This document shows, piece after piece, positions 1 to 7,491 of a stretch of DNA of 54,250 nt. Where the stretch lies: the NCBI GenBank assembly GCA_035279525.1, contig DATEHQ010000153.1, positions 1 to 54,250 on the forward strand, in the 5' to 3' direction. The translations under genes and the position numbers were made by a program. The notes beneath the pieces were generated by a model. That model saw only the letters and a program-made list of their open reading frames with translations. It was not told the origin of the DNA and ran no database searches. The stretch's first letter is position 1. Every line of letters starts with the position of its first letter. Source of the stretch: DATEHQ01 sp035279525 (GTDB taxonomy: Bacteria; Chloroflexota; Dormibacteria; Dormibacterales; Dormibacteraceae).

Positions 1-1
1 G

Positions 2-1273
2 GCGGCGAAGCAGGGCGATTACGCCGGACTCTTCAACGTGATCTCGGGTTACGACGCTGTCGCCGCGGGCAGCACAAGCCAGATGACCGGACTGTCCGCG
101 ATCGATTCGTTCACCCTGCGGATCACGCTGGTCAAGCGCGCCGGCTATTTGGTGACGGAGCTCGGGCTGTGGCCGTTCTGGCTCGTGGACCAGAAGGTCA
201 TCGCGTCTGCCGGCGAGGACGCATGGTTCACCAAACCGGAGACGCTCGTGGGCAGCGGGCCGTTTCGAATGGCGGCACGGGTGCCCGGCCAGTCGATGGA
301 ATTCGCTCCAGTGACCCCCTGGTACGGGGGCAAAACCGGCGCGCTCACACGCGTACACGTAGAGGTCATGCCGGACACCGCCGGGCAGGTCGCTCAGTAC
401 GAGTCGGGTGTGTTCAGCCTCATTGGCTACGCGCGGCAGGGTCTCCCGCCCGCGGCCGCGACGCGGTACACGACCGATCCCAAGCTGAAGGACCAGCTGT
501 CGCTCGTCCCTCTTGGGATCACGTTCTGGGCCGGCTTCAACCTGAAGACGGGGCCATTCGCCGGGATCGACACCGGCATGCCCGGCCGGCATGCATTCAG
601 CGAGGCCATCGATCGTGCCGCGCTCGTCGACGCCGTGTGCAACGCACGAACTACCTGCGTGGCCGCCAGCGGTGGATTGGTCAGCAAGGGGCTGCAGGGC
701 TATCTCGGCGACGGCGCGGACACGAATGCGAAGTTCGACCCCGCCGCGGCGAAGACGGAATACACGAAGTGGGACCCAAACGGCGCGAAGGTCAAAAGGC
801 TGACCTACACGTACGACACGAACGCTTTCAACCAGGCGGTCTGCGCCAACCTCACGCAGCAGTGGCAGAAGAACCTTGGCGTCAAGGTGAGCTGCGTTGA
901 GATGGACCGCAAGACCTTCTTCGACCAGCGCAACGCACGGTGCGCGTACGCGCTGTTCCGGCAGAGCTGGGCGGCGGATTACAACCAGCCTCAGGACTGG
1001 TTCGATTACCTCTTCGTCAGCGGCGCGCCCTCGTCAGGCTCGTGCTATTCGAATCCGAACCTCGACAAGCTGGTGGCCGGAGCGGACCAGGTGCCGCTGA
1101 GCGAGGGGCTGGTCGACTACCGAACCGCCGGGGCGCTCCTCGTCGCCGAGTCGGTGTACGTCCCGCTGGTCTACGGCATGCAGCAGTACCTGGTCCATCC
1201 CTACGTCCTCGGCGCCGGCGGCAATGCGCTCTACGACAACAGCTGGACGCAGGTCCGCATCCTCCAGCACTAG
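2..1273 (+). CDS. ABC transporter substrate-binding protein, family 5 (partial, 5' end outside window)
   Basis: The frame is open to the left edge, so about 423 C-terminal residues are present and the signal peptide is missing. The sequence has the family 5 (peptide/nickel/opine) binding-protein pattern: a GSGPFRM segment near residue 85, then the stretch around GYLGDGADTNAKFDP, and a C-terminal half rich in aromatic residues. It aligns by eye with the complete binding lipoprotein encoded at 5490-7247 (shared GPF, GYLGDG, DYN.PQDW and the closing VPLVYG/IPLYYS region), so the two are paralogues. It would capture a peptide or similar solute outside the membrane. It lies on the opposite strand to the transporter genes and converges on the ATPase gene, so it is not in that operon; its own partners may lie to the left. 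The precise ligand cannot be read from sequence. Confidence 0.9.
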   Translation, partial: AAKQGDYAGLFNVISGYDAVAAGSTSQMTGLSAIDSFTLRITLVKRAGYLVTELGLWPFWLVDQKVIASAGEDAWFTKPETLVGSGPFRMAARVPGQSMEFAPVTPWYGGKTGALTRVHVEVMPDTAGQVAQYESGVFSLIGYARQGLPPAAATRYTTDPKLKDQLSLVPLGITFWAGFNLKTGPFAGIDTGMPGRHAFSEAIDRAALVDAVCNARTTCVAASGGLVSKGLQGYLGDGADTNAKFDPAAAKTEYTKWDPNGAKVKRLTYTYDTNAFNQAVCANLTQQWQKNLGVKVSCVEMDRKTFFDQRNARCAYALFRQSWAADYNQPQDWFDYLFVSGAPSSGSCYSNPNLDKLVAGADQVPLSEGLVDYRTAGALLVAESVYVPLVYGMQQYLVHPYVLGAGGNALYDNSWTQVRILQH

Positions 1274-1323
1274 CCGCCCGTCCCCCCCGCCTCCTTCAGC
1301 GTTGAGGTGGGCGCGCGATGTTC

Positions 1324-1415
1324 GGAGAGGCCGGACTATCAGGCTCGAGCGGGCCGCCTTGCCCCGGATTGGCCGGACTATCCGAAGAGTTTCAGAGAGG
1401 CCGGACTATCCGAAA
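1324..1415 (+). repeat. Cluster of three palindromic intergenic repeats
   Basis: Three units sharing GGCCGGACTATC occur at 1329-1340, 1371-1382 and 1399-1410, between the ends of two convergent genes. The middle unit contains CGGATTGGCCGGACTATCCG (1365-1384), an imperfect palindrome with CGGAT/ATCCG arms. The same 20 bases recur inverted at 19891-19910, in another convergent gap. The position after both stop codons suggests a REP-like element or a bidirectional termination/processing signal. Confidence 0.75.
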
Positions 1416-1435
1416 GCTCCAGCGAGCCCGGATGG

Positions 1436-2449
1436 TCAGACGTCTTGCGAGAAGTGGCACGCCGCCACGTGGTCGCGCGCCTTCTCCTCCAGCGGCGGTT
1501 CGACCGTCGCGCACGGTTCGGGCACGCGCGCGATCGGGCAGCGGGTGTGGAACCGGCAGCCCGACGGCGGATTGATGGGCGAGGGAATCTCACCGGACAG
1601 CTCGACCAGCCGCCTACCCCGCTGGACCCGCGGATCGGGCACCGGAATCGCCGAGAGCAGCGCCTTCGTGTAGGGGTGCTTCGGGTTGCTGTAGGTCTGC
1701 GTGCTGTCCGCTACCTCGACGATCTTGCCGAGGTACATCACCATCACGCGGTCGCTGATGTGCCGCACGACGGAAAGGTCGTGAGCGATGAAGAGATAAG
1801 TGAGCCTGTAATCCCGCTGCAGGTCCTCGAGCAGGTTGACGATCTGCGCCTGGATCGAAACGTCGAGCGCCGAGATTGCCTCGTCGCACACGATCAGCTT
1901 TGGATTCAGTGCCAGCGCGCGAGCGATGCCGATCCGCTGACGCTGCCCGCCCGAGAACTCATGTGGGTAGCGGTTGTTGAAGTTCGGGTTGAGTCCGACG
2001 ACGCGGAGCAGCTCCTGCACGCGCGCGGCCAGCTTCTTGCCGCGCATGACTCGAAAGTTGACGAGCGGCTCGGCGATGATGTCGCCGACGGTCATCCGCG
2101 GATCGAGGGACGCGAACGGATCCTGAAAGATGATCTGCAGGTCGCGTCGCTGCTGCCGCAGCTTCTCGCCGCGCAGGCGCGTCAGCTCGACGTCATCGAG
2201 AAATATCTTTCCCGACGTGACCGGGATCAGCTGCGCGACCAGGCGGCCAAGCGTGGACTTGCCGCATCCCGATTCGCCGACGAGCCCGAGCGTCTCGCCT
2301 TCACGGATCTCAAAGCTCACGCCATCGACTGCTTTGACGTTCGCACCGAGTCCGGCGGGAAAATACTTGACCGCGTTCTCGACGCGGACCAGCGCCTTCG
2401 CGCCGGCCTGAAGGGGTTGTGGTTCCTGCTCTCTCGCGGCCTCCGCCAT
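1436..2449 (-). CDS. oppF: Oligopeptide/dipeptide ABC transporter ATP-binding protein (OppF-like)
   Basis: This 337-residue cytoplasmic ATPase would power the permease pair encoded upstream. Walker A (GESGCGKS) is at about residues 58-65, the signature FSGGQRQRIG near 165, and a Walker B ending in VCDEAISALDVS near 188. The C-terminal extension contains the oligo_HPY zone (NPPSGCRFHTRCP) typical of Opp/Dpp ATPases. The ATG overlaps the stop of the preceding ATPase gene by one base (TGATG), which indicates translational coupling and fixes the start. The usual DEP of Walker B is DEA here, a mild deviation. As last gene of the five-gene minus-strand set it ends next to the palindromic repeat cluster. 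The family assignment is firm; the substrate is not known. Confidence 0.93.
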   Translation of the reverse strand: MAEAAREQEPQPLQAGAKALVRVENAVKYFPAGLGANVKAVDGVSFEIREGETLGLVGESGCGKSTLGRLVAQLIPVTSGKIFLDDVELTRLRGEKLRQQRRDLQIIFQDPFASLDPRMTVGDIIAEPLVNFRVMRGKKLAARVQELLRVVGLNPNFNNRYPHEFSGGQRQRIGIARALALNPKLIVCDEAISALDVSIQAQIVNLLEDLQRDYRLTYLFIAHDLSVVRHISDRVMVMYLGKIVEVADSTQTYSNPKHPYTKALLSAIPVPDPRVQRGRRLVELSGEIPSPINPPSGCRFHTRCPIARVPEPCATVEPPLEEKARDHVAACHFSQDV

Positions 2450-3552
2450 CAGCGCACCTTGCCGGGGTGGACGCCAGAGGCCGCTCCCGGCCTGATGTCG
2501 AGCAGGTCATCGGCCCCCATCTCCTTGCGAGCCCGGTCCATCGTGACCCAGCACGACGCGACCTGGTTCGGCTTGAGCTCCTTGAGCGGTGGTGGGTCGG
2601 TGAAGCATTTCTCGATCCGGAACGGGCACCGTGGATGGAAGCGGCAGCCCGCAGGCGGTCTGAGCAGGTCCGGCGCGATGCCCTCGATCGAGCGAAGGCG
2701 CTCGTGGCGGATCGCGTCGACCCGAGGGATCGAGCGCAAAAGCGACCAGGTGTAGGGGTGCTGCGGCTGCTCGAAGATCTGATCGACCGGCCCCTGCTCG
2801 ACGATCTGGCCGGCGTACATCACGATCACGCGTGAGCACAGACCGGCCACCACGCCCATGTTGTGCGTGATCATCACGATCGCCGTCCCCAGCTCCTGAT
2901 TCAGGTCGGCGAGCAGCTCCAGGATCTGCGCCTGCACGGTGACGTCGAGCGCGGTCGTCGGCTCGTCGGCGATCAGGATCTGCGGCGCGTTGGCCAGGCC
3001 CATCGCGATCATCGCCCGCTGCCGCATGCCTCCGCTGAGCTGGTGCGGGTAATCCTTCACCCGCCGCTCGGGAGCGGGGATTCGCACCTTCCTCAACAGC
3101 TCGACGGTCCGGCTGCGGGCCTGCTTCGGGGTCGCCTTCTTGTGCGCCAGCATCGCCTCGTCGATCTGAAAGCCGGTCTTGAGCACCGGGTTGAGCGAGC
3201 TTTGCGGGTCCTGGAAGATCATGGCGATGTCGCGGCCGCGGAGCTCGCGGATCTCCTCATCGCTCACCTGGAGCAGGTCCTCGTTGTGGAAGAGGACCTT
3301 GCCGCCGGTGACCTTACCCGGGTCGGGCACCAACCGCAGCAGGGAGAGCGCGGTCACCGACTTGCCGCTGCCCGACTCGCCGACGATGCCGAGGCTCTCG
3401 CCGGGATAGAGGTCGAAGCTCACGCCGTCGACGGCGTTGACGATGCCTCCGTCGGTCAGGAACTGCGTGTGCAGGTCCTGGACTTGGAGGATCGGGGCGG
3501 CCAGGGAACTACCTGCGCTGGCGAGGGTCGAGCGCGTCGCGCAGACCGTCAC
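2449..3552 (-). CDS. oppD: Oligopeptide/dipeptide ABC transporter ATP-binding protein (OppD-like)
   Basis: This 367-residue ATPase is the partner of the OppF-like protein. Walker A (GESGSGKS) lies at about residues 58-65, the signature LSGGMRQR near 175 and Walker B ILIADEPTTALD near 198, followed by the conserved H-loop (ITHNMGVV). The oligo_HPY segment GCRFHPRCPF is present near the C-terminus. The chosen GTG start makes the gene overlap the end of the permease gene by 44 bases. No other in-frame start lies before the conserved LQVQDLHTQF strand, so the overlap is probably real, although a few N-terminal residues are uncertain. D and F subunits encoded in tandem are the standard arrangement for Opp/Dpp systems, in which the two ATPases form a heterodimer. 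Confidence 0.92.
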   Translation of the reverse strand: MTVCATRSTLASAGSSLAAPILQVQDLHTQFLTDGGIVNAVDGVSFDLYPGESLGIVGESGSGKSVTALSLLRLVPDPGKVTGGKVLFHNEDLLQVSDEEIRELRGRDIAMIFQDPQSSLNPVLKTGFQIDEAMLAHKKATPKQARSRTVELLRKVRIPAPERRVKDYPHQLSGGMRQRAMIAMGLANAPQILIADEPTTALDVTVQAQILELLADLNQELGTAIVMITHNMGVVAGLCSRVIVMYAGQIVEQGPVDQIFEQPQHPYTWSLLRSIPRVDAIRHERLRSIEGIAPDLLRPPAGCRFHPRCPFRIEKCFTDPPPLKELKPNQVASCWVTMDRARKEMGADDLLDIRPGAASGVHPGKVR

Positions 3553-4399
3553 CGAGGAAGTTGAACGCCATCAGGGTCAGCGAGAGCGCGATCGCGGGCG
3601 CGATCACGATGTGCGGCGCGATCCGGATCGCGGCGATTCCCTCGGCGGCCATGGAGCCCCAGGATGGCATCGGTGGCGGAACGCCCAGACCGAGGAAGCT
3701 GAGGAATGCCTCGAACAGGATGGCCGAAGGTACGCCGAAGGTCGCCTGGACGATGATCGGGCCCAGCGCGTTCGGCAGGATGTGGCCGAGCAGGATCTTG
3801 GCCGGCCTGGCGCCGGCGGCCCGGGCCGCCTCGATGAACTCACGCTCGCGCAGCGACAGCGCCTGGCCGCGGACCAGGCGCGCCATGTCCATCCAGCGTG
3901 TCACCGCGATGGCGATGATGATGTTGGTCAGGCTCGGCCCCAGGAGGAACACGAGCAGGAGGGCGACCAGCAGGTCGGGGATCCCGTAGAAGAGATTGAT
4001 GATGAACGTGACCACCTGGTCGAACCAGCCCCGAAAGTAGCCGGCCATCAAACCGATCGGCACGCCGACCGCCAGCACCACGAGCTGAGTGCCGACACCG
4101 ACGACGAGCGACACCTGCGATCCGACCATCAAGCGGCTCAGCACGTCGCGGCCGAGCGAGTCGGTGCCGAAGAGGAACTGGTGGTTGGGGTGCGTGTACG
4201 GAATCCCCAGCCCGACCTCGGACATCCGGTATGGCGTGTAAACGAGCGAGACCAGCGCGACGACGACGAGAAGGGTGAGATAGATCACGCCCGCCAGCGC
4301 AAGCCGGTTGCGGCGCAGCCGCCGCCACGCGTCCGACCAAAGGCTTGCCTGCTCCGGCTCGATCGGCCGGGTGACGACAGCCGCTGCTGTGGCGGCCAT
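3509..4399 (-). CDS. oppC: Oligopeptide/dipeptide ABC transporter permease (OppC-like)
   Basis: This 296-residue inner-membrane permease has an N-terminal membrane helix (about residues 35-58) followed by the OppC N-terminal region and a BPD_transp_1 domain with about five further helices. The EAA coupling loop is visible (EAARAAGARPAKILLGHILP, about 190-209), which docks to the ATPases. The C-terminal LGDGLRDALDPRQRR is the usual OppC/DppC ending. It follows the OppB-like gene after a 50-base gap occupied by an inverted repeat. Together the two permeases form the translocation pore. Confidence 0.93.
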   Translation of the reverse strand: MAATAAAVVTRPIEPEQASLWSDAWRRLRRNRLALAGVIYLTLLVVVALVSLVYTPYRMSEVGLGIPYTHPNHQFLFGTDSLGRDVLSRLMVGSQVSLVVGVGTQLVVLAVGVPIGLMAGYFRGWFDQVVTFIINLFYGIPDLLVALLLVFLLGPSLTNIIIAIAVTRWMDMARLVRGQALSLREREFIEAARAAGARPAKILLGHILPNALGPIIVQATFGVPSAILFEAFLSFLGLGVPPPMPSWGSMAAEGIAAIRIAPHIVIAPAIALSLTLMAFNFLGDGLRDALDPRQRR

Positions 4400-4400
4400 C

Positions 4401-4450
4401 AGTGAACCAGAGCGCCCGAGACGCGGTCCGACCGGCTGCGCTGGTTCACT
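4401..4450 (-). other. Intergenic inverted repeat between the two permease genes
   Basis: AGTGAACCAG (4401-4410) and CTGGTTCACT (4441-4450) are perfect 10-base inverted repeats separated by 30 bases. They fill the gap exactly, touching the oppB stop codon. In the transcript this forms a stem-loop that could stabilise upstream mRNA or adjust oppC expression. No T-run follows, so it is not a classic terminator. Confidence 0.6.
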
Positions 4451-5406
4451 TAGTACCTGATCCTGGGGTCGATCACCACATACAGCAGGTCGACGCCCAG
4501 GTTCGCCAGGCCGACCAGCAATGCGTATCCGGTGAAGACCCCGATCACGATGTTGTAGTCGCGGTTGAGAATGCTCGTGGCGAACTCCTTGCCCAGGCCC
4601 GGGATGCCGAAGATGTTCTCGATCACGATGCCGCCGGTGATGATGCCGATGACCAGCGGCCCAAGGATGGTGATGACCGGTATGAGTGCGTTGCGAAGAG
4701 CGTGGCGCACCATGATCAATGGTTCACGCACGCCCTTGGCACGCGCCGTGCGGATGTAGTCCTGGCGGATCACCTCGAGCATGCTGGCGCGCGTCAACCG
4801 CGCGACGATGCTCGCGTACGGGAAGCCGAGCGCGAACGCCGGAAGCCAGATCTCGCCAATGCTCCCGTAGCGTCCGGTCCAGCCGATCTGGAAGTAAAAG
4901 TTGCCCTGGGTCGCGGTGTCGAGCCACACGCCGAACAGCAGGATCAGAAAGGTGGCGACCACGAAGTTCGGCATGCTGTAGCCGATCACCGAGGTGGTGC
5001 TCAACACGTAGTCCACCCAGGTGTTCTGTCGCACGGCGGCGACTATGCCGAGGACCATGCCGAGACCGATCGTGAAGATCAGCGCGAAGGCGCCGACCTC
5101 GGCGCTCACGGTCATCTCACGCACCACGATCGGGGTGATCGGCACCCCGCGGTTGACGAGCGACTCACCCAGGTTTCCGTGCAGCATGCCGCCGAGAAAG
5201 CTGACGTACTGCACCCACAACGGCCGGTCCAGGCCGTAGTGGTGAAGAGTCAGCTCGTACTGCGTGCCGTGAAGGTGCTCGGAGAACAGCGCGTCGCCGG
5301 GCAGGCGATGGATCGCGAGGAAGACGAACGACGACACGCCCAGAACGGCCAGCACGATCAGCACGAGGCGCTGACCGATGTAGATCAGCGTGCCACGGGT
5401 GAACAA
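4450..5406 (-). CDS. oppB: Oligopeptide/dipeptide ABC transporter permease (OppB-like)
   Basis: This 318-residue membrane protein has the OppB/DppB layout. An N-terminal helix (about residues 9-30) is followed by a large periplasm-side loop containing FLGGMLHGNLGESLVNRG. Five further helices of the BPD_transp_1 domain follow, with the EAA-type loop YIRTARAKGVREPLIMVRHA near 215. The C-terminal DLLYVVIDPRIRY is characteristic of the family. It pairs with the OppC-like permease encoded next. An 83-base gap containing a strong hairpin separates it from the binding-protein gene upstream, a common way to keep binding protein in excess over membrane components. Confidence 0.93.
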   Translation of the reverse strand: MFTRGTLIYIGQRLVLIVLAVLGVSSFVFLAIHRLPGDALFSEHLHGTQYELTLHHYGLDRPLWVQYVSFLGGMLHGNLGESLVNRGVPITPIVVREMTVSAEVGAFALIFTIGLGMVLGIVAAVRQNTWVDYVLSTTSVIGYSMPNFVVATFLILLFGVWLDTATQGNFYFQIGWTGRYGSIGEIWLPAFALGFPYASIVARLTRASMLEVIRQDYIRTARAKGVREPLIMVRHALRNALIPVITILGPLVIGIITGGIVIENIFGIPGLGKEFATSILNRDYNIVIGVFTGYALLVGLANLGVDLLYVVIDPRIRY

Positions 5407-5445
5407 TCCTTACTCCCCGTCCTTGATTCTGGCCGATTACGCGAG

Positions 5446-5475
5446 AAGGGCGCCCGCATCGCGGCGAGCGCCCTT
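5446..5475 (-). terminator. Stem-loop after the binding-protein gene (attenuator or partial terminator)
   Basis: AAGGGCGC (5446-5453) pairs with GCGCCCTT (5468-5475) around a 14-base loop, just downstream of the binding-protein stop on the minus strand. The tail is not T-rich, so partial termination or 3' end protection of the upstream mRNA fits better than full termination, since transcription must continue into the permease genes. Confidence 0.55.
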
Positions 5476-5489
5476 CCTTTACATACGGT

Positions 5490-7247
5490 TTAGTGCGACT
5501 GGATCTGGATTTCGTTCCAGTGGTAGTCGAAGAACGAGTTGGTGCCGGCTCCCTTGACGTAAGGCTTGATCAGGAAGGCACCGACGGAGTAGTAGAGCGG
5601 GATGTAAGCGACGTCGCTGATCAGCTGCTGGATGATCGCCTTGTAGTCGCTCGTCGCCTGTGCGACGGGCTCGGCGTCCGCCTTGGCAACCGCCTGGTCG
5701 TAGGCGGTGGTGTCGTAACCGCTGGTGCAGCCCGAGTCGGGGCAGCCGACGATCTTGCCCCACAGGTTGTCGACCCAGTCCTGAGGGTGGTTGTAGTCAG
5801 CCTGCCAGCCGTCGCGAGACAGCACGTAGCTGCCCTTCAGGCGGGCCTTGATGAACTGTGAGTGCGAGACCGGAAGGAGGTTGACGTGGACTCCGAGGTT
5901 GTCCTGCCACTGCGACTGAAGGAACTGCGCGGTCGTCGCGTTCAGCGGGTTCTCGGGGTCGTAGGCGTAGGTCAGGTTGGCCGTCTGGGTGTGGTTCGGG
6001 TCCGCCTGGTTGAGCAGTTGCTTGGCCTTGGCCGCGTCGAATGCCGCGAGCGGATCCTGTCCGTCACCGAGGTAGCCGATCAACCCGGGGGCAATCAGCC
6101 CGCCGGTGGCCACTGTGCAGACGATTCCCTGGCAGACGGTGTCGACGAGCTTCTTCTTGTCGATCGCCAGGTCGAACGCCATGCGCAGGTTCTTGGCGGC
6201 GTCGGGGTTGGCGCCGTTCATCACGAACGGGCCCTTCGCCGGGCGCGACGAGTCCTGGAACATGTTGAAGCTGACCCAGTAGGTGCGGACCTTCGGGTGA
6301 AGGATCAGCTGCTGCGCTTCGCTGCCCCCGCCGTTCTTGATGCGGAGGATGTCGGCGACCGGCGCGTTGCTGTAGCCACCGTAGCCGTAGATGTCATAGC
6401 CGCCCTGCTCGTACTTCGTGATGGCGGTCGCGGCGTCGGTGACCGAGATGTCGATGTGGACCTTCTTCAGCGTCGGCTTCGGAGAGCCCCACCAGTTGTC
6501 CACGGCCGCGAAGTCGACGACCTGCTTCGGCGTGTAGTCGACCATCTTGAACGGGCCGGTGCCGATGGCGGTCGCCGGGTTGGTCCACCAGTTGTCGGGG
6601 TTTTGCTTGACCGCGTTCTGGTCCACGACCATGCCCGTCGAACCGGACAGCGCGATGGCGTTGAGGAACCAGCCGGCCGGAGTGGAGAGCTGGACCTTGA
6701 GCGTGTACGGGTCAGGCGAGGTCAGCCCGCTGAGGCTGACCGAGGGGTCGTTCTTCTCGAGCAGTGACTCGAGCGCGGCGCCGCTGGCCTTGTTCTGAGA
6801 CACGACGTCGTAACCCTTGATCGCGGCGAGGTTCGTGGCGTACGAGCCCTGGTAGGCGGCGGCGCGGTCCCACGAGTAGATGAAGTCCTTCGCGGTGACC
6901 TTGTCGCCGTTGGAGAACGTCACGTCCTGGCGCAGCGTGAAGGTGTAGGTCAGACCGTCGGCGGAGACGTCCGGCATCTTGGTCGCGATGTCGGGCACCA
7001 CGTTGAGGTTGTTGTCGTACTTGACCAGGCCGTTCCAGACGTTCTGCTGGATCTCCTGGTCGGTCTCTGCGTCCGCCACCGCGGGGTCGAGGGTGCCGAA
7101 GTCGGCGAGAATCGGGAAGTTCAGCGTCTGGTCGGACGCCAGGCCTGTCCCGGTGCCCCCGCCTCCCCCGCCACAGGCACCCAGCACGAGGCTGGACACT
7201 CCTCCCACGGCGAGAGCCTTCAGGAACCGTAACGCGTTTGGAGTCAT
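5490..7247 (-). CDS. oppA: Oligopeptide ABC transporter substrate-binding lipoprotein, family 5
   Basis: This 585-residue lipoprotein has a signal peptide with a lipobox (SLVLGAC, Cys at about residue 25) and a Gly-rich linker, then a full-length SBP_bac_5 domain (opening LNFPILADFGTLDPAVADAE, with SWDRAA, GTGPFKMVDY and DYNHPQDW segments). The ATG at 7247 is preceded by GGAGAAGG at good spacing. The open frame runs on upstream, but that part is arginine-rich and lacks signal-peptide features, so it is rejected. The protein would be anchored to the outer face of the membrane and deliver peptides to the OppBC pore. It is the first gene of the minus-strand transporter set. The 244 bases upstream are shared with the divergent molybdenum hydroxylase gene and should hold both promoters; I could not pick convincing -35/-10 boxes there. 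Confidence 0.92.
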   Translation of the reverse strand: MTPNALRFLKALAVGGVSSLVLGACGGGGGGTGTGLASDQTLNFPILADFGTLDPAVADAETDQEIQQNVWNGLVKYDNNLNVVPDIATKMPDVSADGLTYTFTLRQDVTFSNGDKVTAKDFIYSWDRAAAYQGSYATNLAAIKGYDVVSQNKASGAALESLLEKNDPSVSLSGLTSPDPYTLKVQLSTPAGWFLNAIALSGSTGMVVDQNAVKQNPDNWWTNPATAIGTGPFKMVDYTPKQVVDFAAVDNWWGSPKPTLKKVHIDISVTDAATAITKYEQGGYDIYGYGGYSNAPVADILRIKNGGGSEAQQLILHPKVRTYWVSFNMFQDSSRPAKGPFVMNGANPDAAKNLRMAFDLAIDKKKLVDTVCQGIVCTVATGGLIAPGLIGYLGDGQDPLAAFDAAKAKQLLNQADPNHTQTANLTYAYDPENPLNATTAQFLQSQWQDNLGVHVNLLPVSHSQFIKARLKGSYVLSRDGWQADYNHPQDWVDNLWGKIVGCPDSGCTSGYDTTAYDQAVAKADAEPVAQATSDYKAIIQQLISDVAYIPLYYSVGAFLIKPYVKGAGTNSFFDYHWNEIQIQSH

Positions 7248-7491
7248 AGCCTTCTCCCTGGACAAAGCTTGAGGCGAGAGCCTCTTTCCCCCTCGCCTTC
7301 TTCCCGGTGGTCTTCGCGGCGACCGGGGCGAGAGCGCGCCGACGAGGGGTGGCGGACGGCTCCGCCGCTTACTCCGCCCTCCATTGTGGCTTGGGCGAGC
7401 GCGAAAGTCCACTCTGCAAGGCGCAAGCCGGCGAATGGGCGCCGGCCGCCGGCGGTTGAACTCATGCCATGATCCGCCCGTGGGGGTTGCG

